Positions 57,484 to 64,000 of a stretch of 64,000 nt of DNA are shown piece after piece. The notes under the pieces were generated by a model. The model did not search any database. It had not been told where the DNA came from and saw only the letters and a program-made list of their open reading frames with translations. The DNA comes from F1-60-MAGs149 sp037133755 (lineage in GTDB: Bacteria; Actinomycetota; Thermoleophilia; Gaiellales; F1-60-MAGs149). Location of the stretch: contig JBAXNN010000009.1 in assembly GCA_037133755.1 (NCBI GenBank), positions 39,060 through 103,059 on the forward strand. Direction: 5' to 3'. A program made the position numbers and the translations under genes. The first letter of the stretch is position 1. Each line of letters begins with the position of its first letter.

Positions 57484-58550
57484 GCGTGGTCACCCAGCAC
57501 GATGCGCTCGAGCGCGTCGCGCTCCGCGGGGATCGTGATGGGCGGAGCGCTCTCGGCGATCGCGTTGTCGGGATCTTTGAGGCCATTGCCGGTCAGGACG
57601 CAGACCACTTCGGCGCCCTCGGCGACGAGACCATCGCGGCGCGCATTGGCAAGCCCCGCCAGGGATGCAGCACTGGAGGGCTCGCAGAAGACGCCCTCGT
57701 CGCGCACCACATGGCCGAACCAGTCGAGGATCTCGCGATCGTTGGCTGCTGCGAAGCCGCCGTTCGAATCGCGCGCAGCGGCGCCGGCCTCCTCGCGTCG
57801 CACGGGCGCGCCGATCCGGATGGCCGTGGCGATCGTCTCGGGCTGCAGGACGTCCTCTCCGCGGACCATCGCAGCCGACCCCTCCGCCTGCGAGCCGAGC
57901 ATGCGCGGAAGTGCCGAGATGTCCCCACGCTGGAGCGACTCGTTGTAGCCGCGCCAGTACGCCGTGATGTTGCCGCCGTTGCCGACGGGCAGACACATCC
58001 ACTCGGGCTGGTGTCCGAGGTCATCGATGATCTCCCACGCCGCCGACTTCTGGCCCTCGAGGCGGTAGGGATTGAGGTTGTTCACGAGCGTGATCGGGTG
58101 CTCCTCGCTCATCACGCGAACCATGCGGAGGGCGTCGTCGAAGGAGCCGTCGATCTGCACCACCGATGCGCCGGCGACCTGCGCCTGGGCGAGCTTGCCG
58201 AGCGCCACCTTCCCCCCGGGGATCACGACGACGCAGCGGATGCCTGCGCGCGCCGCATAGGCCGCGGCGGAGGCCGAGGTGTTGCCGGTGGAGGCGCAGA
58301 TCACGGCCTGCGCGCCATCCTGCTTGGCCGCGGACAGCGCGGTCGTCATTCCCCGATCCTTGAACGATCCCGTGGGGTTGAGCCCTTCGTACTTGAGGTA
58401 CAGGTTCACGCCCAGGCGGTCGCCGAGGCGCGGCGCGTGGATCAGCGGCGTCGAGCCCTCACCGATCGACACGATGTTGGCGTCATCGAACGCGGGTAGG
58501 CGATCGCGGTAGCGCCGAATTAGGCCGAGGGTGCGGTTGCTCGCCGACAT
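57480..58550 (-). CDS. thrC: Threonine synthase
   Basis: 356 residues, PLP fold type II. Makes threonine from O-phosphohomoserine. Lys64 in NPTGSFKDRG binds PLP; other marks are SIGEGSTPLI, ASTGNTSASAAAYAARAGI, LPVGNGGNITAYW and CVLTGNGLKDP. Divergent from homoserine dehydrogenase, so the two pathway genes share a 40-bp intergenic region. A TACGGT box at 58560-58565 lies 9 bp before the ATG. First gene of thrC-eamA-eamA. Confidence 0.95.
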   Translation of the reverse strand: MSASNRTLGLIRRYRDRLPAFDDANIVSIGEGSTPLIHAPRLGDRLGVNLYLKYEGLNPTGSFKDRGMTTALSAAKQDGAQAVICASTGNTSASAAAYAARAGIRCVVVIPGGKVALGKLAQAQVAGASVVQIDGSFDDALRMVRVMSEEHPITLVNNLNPYRLEGQKSAAWEIIDDLGHQPEWMCLPVGNGGNITAYWRGYNESLQRGDISALPRMLGSQAEGSAAMVRGEDVLQPETIATAIRIGAPVRREEAGAAARDSNGGFAAANDREILDWFGHVVRDEGVFCEPSSAASLAGLANARRDGLVAEGAEVVCVLTGNGLKDPDNAIAESAPPITIPAERDALERIVLGDHA

Positions 58551-58559
58551 GCGCCACGA

Positions 58560-58565
58560 ACCGTA
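58560..58565 (-). promoter_or_regulatory. -10 box (TACGGT) of thrC
   Basis: 9 bp before the thrC ATG; implies a 2-3 nt leader. Confidence 0.4.
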
Positions 58566-58574
58566 CCCGACCGC

Positions 58575-58580
58575 TACCCT
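58575..58580 (+). promoter_or_regulatory. -10 box (TACCCT) of hom
   Basis: 10 bp before the hom ATG; implies a 3-4 nt leader. Back-to-back with the thrC box. Confidence 0.4.
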
Positions 58581-58590
58581 GAGGCGTCAT

Positions 58591-59874
58591 ATGAGCAGCA
58601 CTCCCATCGGCATCGGACTCCTTGGGTACGGCACGGTTGGCTCGGCGGTGGATCGTCTGCTGACGGCGCGTGCGGCCGACGTTGAGCGCGTGGTGGGCGC
58701 TCCCGTCGAAGTGCGTCGCGCGCTCGTGCGTAACCTCGCATCAACGCGCGACTCCATTCCGCGCGACGGCCTGCTGACGGACGACTTCGCCGTCATCCGG
58801 GATGACCCGACGATCGCGGTGGTCGCCGAGGTGATGGGCGGCGTCTCGCCGACGCGAGAGTGGATGCTCGAGCTCTTTGCGGCCGGCAAGTCGGTCGTGA
58901 CCGCGAACAAGCAGCTCCTGGCGCGCCACGGCGCCGAGCTGTTCGCAGCGGCCGAGGCCAACGGCGTGCAGCTGCGCTTCGAGGCAAGCGTCTGCGCGGC
59001 CATTCCGGTGGTGAAGGTGCTGCGCGAATCGATGATTGCCAGCGAGGTGAATGCCGTCCTCGGCATCGTCAACGGCACAACGAATTTCATGCTCACCAAG
59101 ATGGCCGACGGCGCGGACTACGCGACGGTGCTCGCCGAGGCCCAGCGCCTTGGGTACGCCGAGGCTGATCCGACCGAAGACGTGACGGGCGGCGACGCCG
59201 CTGCCAAGGTCGCCATTCTTGCCTCGATCGCGTTCCACACGCAGGTGACCATCGACGACGTTCCCCACGAGGGCATCGACACGCTCGATTCGCTCGACGT
59301 GGCGTTCGCCGACGATCTCGGCTACAGCGTCAAGCTGATCGGCCAGGCGCGTCGTGTCGACGCGGGTGTCGTCGTCAGCGTGGCCCCCACGCTCGTCCCC
59401 CACGCCCATCCCCTGAGTGGCGTCAACGGGTCGTTCAACGCCGTCATGCTGCGCGGCGACGCGATTCGCGAGGTGACCCTCGTCGGTCCCGGCGCGGGTG
59501 GCGACGAGACTGCATCGGCCGTGATCGGCGATCTCATGGGCGTGCTCGGCACGTCGGGCACGGGTTTTCCCCGCACCGCCGGCGTCTTCCGCCAGTTGCC
59601 GCTGGTGCCCGCAGCTGATGTGGAGTCCGCGCTGTACATCCGCTTGGACGTGAAGGACGAGCCGGGTGTGCTGGCGAAGATCGCGGCCATTCTCGCCGAC
59701 GAGAAGGTGTCGATCGATTCGGTGGTGCAGAAGGCCGCCGACGGTCGTGCCCAACTCGTGATCGTCACGCACACCGCACCCGAAGGTGCGGCGCGCCGCG
59801 CGATCAGCGCGATCGAGGGGACGGGCGTCTGCGCCAGCAGCCCCGTCACGTTGCGCGTCCTCGCTGCCTCCTAG
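58591..59874 (+). CDS. hom: Homoserine dehydrogenase with C-terminal ACT domain
   Basis: 427 residues. NAD(P) motif GLLGYGTVGSAV, VTANKQLLARHG, RFEASVCAAIPVVKVLRES, GIVNGTTNFMLTKM and ADPTEDVTGGDAAAK. The C-terminal ACT domain (about 350-427, LDVKDEPGVLAKIAAIL) usually gives threonine feedback inhibition. It converts aspartate semialdehyde to homoserine. Start ATG 58591; an open frame from 58531 overlaps thrC and is not used. Confidence 0.95.
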   Translation: MSSTPIGIGLLGYGTVGSAVDRLLTARAADVERVVGAPVEVRRALVRNLASTRDSIPRDGLLTDDFAVIRDDPTIAVVAEVMGGVSPTREWMLELFAAGKSVVTANKQLLARHGAELFAAAEANGVQLRFEASVCAAIPVVKVLRESMIASEVNAVLGIVNGTTNFMLTKMADGADYATVLAEAQRLGYAEADPTEDVTGGDAAAKVAILASIAFHTQVTIDDVPHEGIDTLDSLDVAFADDLGYSVKLIGQARRVDAGVVVSVAPTLVPHAHPLSGVNGSFNAVMLRGDAIREVTLVGPGAGGDETASAVIGDLMGVLGTSGTGFPRTAGVFRQLPLVPAADVESALYIRLDVKDEPGVLAKIAAILADEKVSIDSVVQKAADGRAQLVIVTHTAPEGAARRAISAIEGTGVCASSPVTLRVLAAS

Positions 59875-59880
59875 AGCCGG

Positions 59881-59886
59881 TAGACT
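59881..59886 (+). promoter_or_regulatory. -10 box (TAGACT) of the SDR gene
   Basis: 7 bp before the ATG at 59894, just after the hom stop. Confidence 0.5.
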
Positions 59887-59893
59887 CGCCGCC

Positions 59894-60610
59894 ATGAGCG
59901 GACGACTGCAGGGCAAGCGGGCGCTGGTCACCGGAGGCTCCTCCGGCATTGGCGCAGGCATCGTGGAACGCTTTCGGGCGCACGGTGCGGAGGTCATCAA
60001 CGTGGATCTGCAGGGCGGCGACGTCACCGCCGATCTCCGAGACGGGACAGCAATCGCGGCAGCGGTCGCCGCTACGGTCGACCGGCTAGGTGGTCTGGAC
60101 CTGCTGGTGCTGAATGCGGGGCGGCCCGCCGTTGGCACGCTCGCGGAGATTGACGACGCCACGTGGGACGACACCATCGCCATCAATCTCACGAGCGTGC
60201 ATCGCTTCGTGCGCGCCGCGTGGCCGCATCTGCAGGCCTCGCGCGGCGCGATCTTGTTGACGGGCTCCGTCGTGGGCCTCGATGGCAGCGCCAATCAGGC
60301 GGCCTATTGCGCCAGCAAGGCTGGTGTCGTGATGCTCACCAAGTGCTTGGCGATTGACGGTGCACCCTTTGGCATTCGCGCCAACTGCGTGTGCCCGGGC
60401 TTCACCGAGACCCCCATGCTCGAGACGTTCCTCGCGGATCAAGAGGATCCCGACGCCGTCCGCGCGTTCGCCACCGGCCTCCACCCGATTGGCCGACTTG
60501 GCACGCCGCAGGACATTGCGGAGGCCTTCGTCTACCTCGGCTCCGATGACGCCGCGTGGGTGACGGGCGTCGCGTTGCCGGTCGACGGTGGTCTGTTGGC
60601 AGGCATCTGA
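59894..60610 (+). CDS. Short-chain dehydrogenase/reductase (classical)
   Basis: 238 residues. VTGGSSGIGAG, the Asp-ending second strand VINVDL (NAD preference), LNAGR, catalytic Ser in LTGSVVG, YCASKAG, and the C-terminal VTGVALPVDGGLLAGI typical of FabG-like enzymes. Substrate unknown. It follows hom with its own leaderless promoter, and ends before a bidirectional terminator. Confidence 0.88.
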   Translation: MSGRLQGKRALVTGGSSGIGAGIVERFRAHGAEVINVDLQGGDVTADLRDGTAIAAAVAATVDRLGGLDLLVLNAGRPAVGTLAEIDDATWDDTIAINLTSVHRFVRAAWPHLQASRGAILLTGSVVGLDGSANQAAYCASKAGVVMLTKCLAIDGAPFGIRANCVCPGFTETPMLETFLADQEDPDAVRAFATGLHPIGRLGTPQDIAEAFVYLGSDDAAWVTGVALPVDGGLLAGI

Positions 60611-60625
60611 CCCCACCACGAGAAA

Positions 60626-60653
60626 GGCCCCGCCGGCCGAAGCCGACGGGGCC
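60626..60653. terminator. Bidirectional terminator between the SDR gene and hppA
   Basis: A 12-bp stem (GGCCCCGCCGGC/GCCGACGGGGCC, one mismatch) with loop CGAA. On the minus strand it is followed by TTTCT, fitting an hppA terminator; on the plus strand it begins 15 bp after the SDR stop. Confidence 0.75.
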
Positions 60654-60667
60654 CGCGTTCTCAGGTT

Positions 60668-62788
60668 CTAGCCGACGATCGCGACGAGCGCCGGAATGAT
60701 CAGGATGGCCACGATGTTGGCGATCTTGATCATCGGGTTGATGGCCGGGCCGGCGGTGTCCTTGTACGGGTCACCGACCGTGTCGCCGGTAACGGCAGCC
60801 TGATGGGCCACCGAGCCCTTGCCGCCGTGTGCGCCGTCCTCGATCAGCTTCTTGGCGTTGTCCCACGCGCCACCACCCGAGGTCATCGAGATGGCGAGGA
60901 ACAGGCCGGTCACGATCGTGCCGACGAGCAGACCGCCGAGCATCTGGAGGGCATTGTCCGTCCAGATCACGAGCAGGCCGACGATGATCGGGATCACCAC
61001 CGGGATGGCCGCCGGAACGAGCATCTCGCGGAGCGCGGTGCGCGTGACGATGTCGACGCACTGGCCGTACTCCGGGCGCTCGCTGTAGTCCATGATGCCC
61101 GGCTTCTCGCGGAACTGCCGGCGCACCTCTTCGACGACGGCCTTGCCGGCCTTGCCCACTGCGCTCATGCAGAAGGAGGCGAAGACGAACGGCATGGCGC
61201 CGCCAACCAGGAGGCCGACGATGACCCACGGGTTGGAGAGCTCGAACGTCAGGCTCTCCGCAACGCGCATGTTGCCTGCGGCGACCAGCTGGTCGAGCAG
61301 TTCGTCGCGGTACGACGCGAACAGGATGACGGCAGCGAGAGCGGCCGAGCCGATCGCGTAGCCCTTGGTGACGGCCTTCGTGGTGTTGCCGACGGCGTCG
61401 AGCGGGTCGGTCACCTTGTTGCGCACGTCCTCCGGGAGGCCCGCCATCTCGGCGATACCACCGGCGTTGTCGGTCACGGGACCAAACGCGTCGAGCGCGA
61501 TGATCACGCCAGCCATCGAGAGCATGGCAACGACGGCGATGGCGATGCCGGCGAGGCCAGCGAACCAGTTGGCGAGCAGGATGCCGCCGCCGATCACCAC
61601 GACAGGAGCTGCCGTGGCCTGCATCGAGTAGCCGAGGCCACTGATGATGTTGGTCGCATGTCCGGTGGTCGAGGCCTCGGCCACGTCCTTGACGGGCTTC
61701 CAGTTGGTGCCCGTGTAGTACTCCGTGATCGCCATCAGCAGCGCCGTCACGACGAGGCCGATGATTGCGCAGCCGAAGATCTTGCCCGTCGAGGCACCGT
61801 CGAAGTTCGTGGTCGGTGCGACGATCGCGCTATCCAGGCTGAAGATCGCCGGGATGAAGAGGATGGCCGACAGAACGGCCGAGACGATCACGCCGCGGTA
61901 CAGCGCGCCCATCACGGAGCCGCCTTCCTTGACGCGGACGACAAGGGTGCCGACGATCGAGGCTAGACCCGACAGGCCGGCCAGGACGAGCGGCAGGCCG
62001 ACGAGTGCGGCGTTGCCATCTGAGAGCTGGTTGAGCAGGAGCATCGCGGCGACCAGCGAGACGGCGTACGTCTCGAAGAGGTCGGCAGCCATACCCGCGT
62101 CGTCACCGACGTTGTCACCGACGTTGTCGGCGATCACGGCCGGGTTGCGCGGGTCGTCCTCGGGAATACCGGCCTCGATCTTGCCGACGAGGTCGGCGCC
62201 GACGTCGGCGCCCTTCGTGAAGATGCCGCCGCCCACGCGGGCGAAGACGGAGATCAGGGAACCGCCGAAGCCGAGACCGACGAGGCCATGCAGCGTCTCG
62301 GTCTGGGTGTAGCCGGCGGCCAGCAGCGCGCCGTAGTAGCCGGCCACGCCGATCAGGCCGAGGCCGACGACGAGGATGCCGGTGACGGTGCCGCCCTTGA
62401 ACGCGACGTCCATGGCCGGGCTCAGACCGCTCTTCGCGGCCTCAGCGGTGCGCACGTTGGCGCGCACGGCCACATTCATCCCGATGAAGCCCGCGGCTGC
62501 GGACAGGATGGCGCCGATCAGGAAGCCGACGGCGACCTTCCAGCCTCCGAGATCCGGCACGAACAGCAGGATCAGGAAGAGAATGATCGCCACGATGCCG
62601 ACGGTGCGGTACTGGCGGCTGAGGTACGCCGAGGCGCCCTCCTGGATGGCCGATGCGATCTCGCGCATCTTGTCGTCGCCGTCGGGCTTGGAGAGCACCC
62701 AACGGGTCAGAATGAGACCGTAGATGACGGTGATGGCGCCACAGATGAGCGCGATCAGCACGGCGTGTTCGCCGAAGAACGTGGACAT
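60668..62788 (-). CDS. hppA: Membrane proton-pumping pyrophosphatase
   Basis: 706 residues, about sixteen transmembrane helices. The active-site loops are present: GGGIFTKGADVGADLVGKIE, DNVGDNVGDDAGMAADLFE, and TDNAGGIAEMAGLPEDVR. The potassium switch position reads GNTTKAVTKGYAIGSAAL, with Lys where K+-dependent enzymes have Ala, so this is the K+-independent H+-pumping type. It hydrolyses PPi and stores the energy as a proton gradient. It has an AGGAG about 14 bp before the ATG, and a good terminator. Confidence 0.96.
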   Translation of the reverse strand: MSTFFGEHAVLIALICGAITVIYGLILTRWVLSKPDGDDKMREIASAIQEGASAYLSRQYRTVGIVAIILFLILLFVPDLGGWKVAVGFLIGAILSAAAGFIGMNVAVRANVRTAEAAKSGLSPAMDVAFKGGTVTGILVVGLGLIGVAGYYGALLAAGYTQTETLHGLVGLGFGGSLISVFARVGGGIFTKGADVGADLVGKIEAGIPEDDPRNPAVIADNVGDNVGDDAGMAADLFETYAVSLVAAMLLLNQLSDGNAALVGLPLVLAGLSGLASIVGTLVVRVKEGGSVMGALYRGVIVSAVLSAILFIPAIFSLDSAIVAPTTNFDGASTGKIFGCAIIGLVVTALLMAITEYYTGTNWKPVKDVAEASTTGHATNIISGLGYSMQATAAPVVVIGGGILLANWFAGLAGIAIAVVAMLSMAGVIIALDAFGPVTDNAGGIAEMAGLPEDVRNKVTDPLDAVGNTTKAVTKGYAIGSAALAAVILFASYRDELLDQLVAAGNMRVAESLTFELSNPWVIVGLLVGGAMPFVFASFCMSAVGKAGKAVVEEVRRQFREKPGIMDYSERPEYGQCVDIVTRTALREMLVPAAIPVVIPIIVGLLVIWTDNALQMLGGLLVGTIVTGLFLAISMTSGGGAWDNAKKLIEDGAHGGKGSVAHQAAVTGDTVGDPYKDTAGPAINPMIKIANIVAILIIPALVAIVG

Positions 62789-62926
62789 CGCTTCGGACCA
62801 GCTCCTTGAATCGTGTAACTGCCGCAGATGACAGCCCGCGGAGGGTATCAGCAGGAGCGCGGTGTACTCGTCGGTGCATGCGGCTGGCCCGGCGCGCGAC
62901 GCCGAACTTCCGCTACCGCACGGGCC

Positions 62927-64000
62927 TCAGCCGCCGAGCGGTGCCAGGTACGCCGCGGCCCCGAACATCTCGTCGATCGACTTCGGCTCGAGCCCCTTGG
63001 CGCGGACCGCGCGGATCATGGCGGGCACGGTGGCGGCGGTATTCGAATTGGCGTGCATCACGACAATCGAGCCCTTGCGTGCGTGACTCACGACACGCTG
63101 AACGAGTTCGGCCGGTGCCGGCGTGAGGTAATCGGACGGATCCACATCCCACAGAATGGTCCAGGCGAAGCCTGCGTCGCCGGCCGCGCGGAGCGTCGTC
63201 GCGTTGTGCAGGCCGTACGGCGGACGGAAGAACGGCGTGGGAGCGGAGCGCGCGACCTGCCACCAGATGTCGACGTCGCCTTGAATCTGACTCACCTGCT
63301 CGGCGTACGGGAGCGTGGGCATCTGGGGATGGAGCCAGGTGTGCGAGCCGATGGTATTGCCGTTTCCGATCGCGCTGCGATCGGCAGACACGTTGTCGCG
63401 AACGTTGACCCCGTTGCAGAAGAACGTCGTCTTCGCCTTAGCGGCGCGGAAGGCCGACACGATGCGCTGCAGATCGCGGTTGCTGCCACAGTCGTCGAAG
63501 GTGAGTGCGACGACGTTGCCCGCGTCGGGCAGCGAGTAGATGATCTTCGTCGTCACGGGACGCTGCACCCGCAGGAGGCGCATATCACTCGTGCCGATGT
63601 TGCCCGCGCGATCCGTGATCGTGGCGCGCAGCTTGAAGACGCCGGGCAGCAGGAGTCGCTTGCGCAACCGCAGGTTCCAGTCCGCCACACCGCTGGCGCC
63701 GTCCGTGCCGACCGCGAGGTCGGTGCTGCCGATGATCACGTCGGTCTGGCTGCTCACGTCGACGCGGATCGCGCCGGCGCCGCTCGGGTCGTCGGTCGCA
63801 GCACGGAGCGCGATCGGCCCACGCTTCGTGAGCGCCGGCCGCAGCGCGCCGAACGACACCTTGGGCGCGATGGTGTCGACGGTCACGGGCACGACGGTCT
63901 CGCTGGTCACGCCCTGCGCGTCTGTCAGCGTGACGTGCACGCCGTACGTTCCGTCGGCGGCGCCAGTGGCGGCCCAGGTGTACTCGACGGGGCTGCTGGC
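62927..64000 (-). CDS. Secreted polysaccharide deacetylase with Ig-like domain (5' end outside window)
   Basis: 357 residues are visible; the frame stays open to the right edge, so the N terminus is missing. The first 140 residues are Ig/cadherin-like beta repeats (DGTYGVHVTLTDAQG, DRAGNIGTSDMRLLRV). The rest is a NodB/CE4 deacetylase: LTFDDCGSNRD with the metal Asp, SHTWLHPQMP with the two His, FFRPPYG, WDVDPSDY and IVVMHA. It probably removes acetyl groups from peptidoglycan or another wall glycan. The metal triad is complete, so it should be active. Confidence 0.9.
   Translation of the reverse strand, partial: ASSPVEYTWAATGAADGTYGVHVTLTDAQGVTSETVVPVTVDTIAPKVSFGALRPALTKRGPIALRAATDDPSGAGAIRVDVSSQTDVIIGSTDLAVGTDGASGVADWNLRLRKRLLLPGVFKLRATITDRAGNIGTSDMRLLRVQRPVTTKIIYSLPDAGNVVALTFDDCGSNRDLQRIVSAFRAAKAKTTFFCNGVNVRDNVSADRSAIGNGNTIGSHTWLHPQMPTLPYAEQVSQIQGDVDIWWQVARSAPTPFFRPPYGLHNATTLRAAGDAGFAWTILWDVDPSDYLTPAPAELVQRVVSHARKGSIVVMHANSNTAATVPAMIRAVRAKGLEPKSIDEMFGAAAYLAPLGG

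Overview
The window is high-GC chromosomal DNA of a free-living bacterium, most likely a deep-branching actinomycete (Thermoleophilia-like). This is inferred from the pgsA-garA-ftsR block, a LexA box of the CGAAC-n4-GTTCG type, an imuB-dnaE2 cassette, a K-insensitive type H+-pyrophosphatase, and many starts with a TAnnnT -10 box 6-7 bp upstream, which predicts leaderless mRNAs. Genes are dense and most operon neighbours overlap by ATGA. I see no IS element, prophage, rRNA or CRISPR array.

Left part (1-20.6 kb): a carotenoid gene cut by the window edge and ispH. A long minus-strand run follows: polA, rpsA, coaE, a lytic transglycosylase, a urease-like ureAB fusion, ureC and glycerate kinase. 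Next come an ACT-domain malic enzyme (plus strand), a secreted trypsin-like protease, a ribosome-maturation operon (leaderless mini-ORF, rbfA, DHH phosphoesterase, truB, ribF) and the tig-clpP-clpX operon ending in a shrunken RsuA-like gene. tRNA-Leu(TAG) precedes tig.

20.6-26.3 kb is an envelope/redox island: an OmpR/PhoB-type two-component system, ApbE, a ferric-reductase-like membrane protein, five small exported or anchored proteins (two form a duplicated two-gene module), and 11-bp-phased TGAG direct repeats upstream of three of the transcription units.

26.3-41.1 kb: an RpiR/MurR regulator, trpS, an SDR, an AI-2E/PerM-type transporter overlapped by a DsbA/FrnE-family gene whose first active-site Cys codon is TGA with a SECIS-like hairpin just downstream (probable selenoprotein), a palindromic MITE/REP-like repeat, then the SOS mutasome imuB-small ORF-dnaE2 behind a perfect LexA operator. 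After these come a GH-like/peptidoglycan-binding/YkuD fusion, a probable pseudoglycosidase, GNAT, and ftsR-garA-pgsA.

41.1-64 kb: a divergent ileS, Nudix, serine hydrolase, secreted proteins, glutaryl-CoA dehydrogenase-like ACAD, GST, ABM monooxygenase, tRNA-Val(GAC), pcrA, VanZ, a thrC-eamA-eamA operon divergent from homoserine dehydrogenase, an SDR, hppA and a polysaccharide deacetylase cut by the right edge.

The strongest leads are the TGA-containing FrnE-like gene, the urease-like operon with an altered active-site flap, the two-component-controlled envelope island, and short overlapping leader ORFs. All function calls come from reading the sequence; no database search was run.
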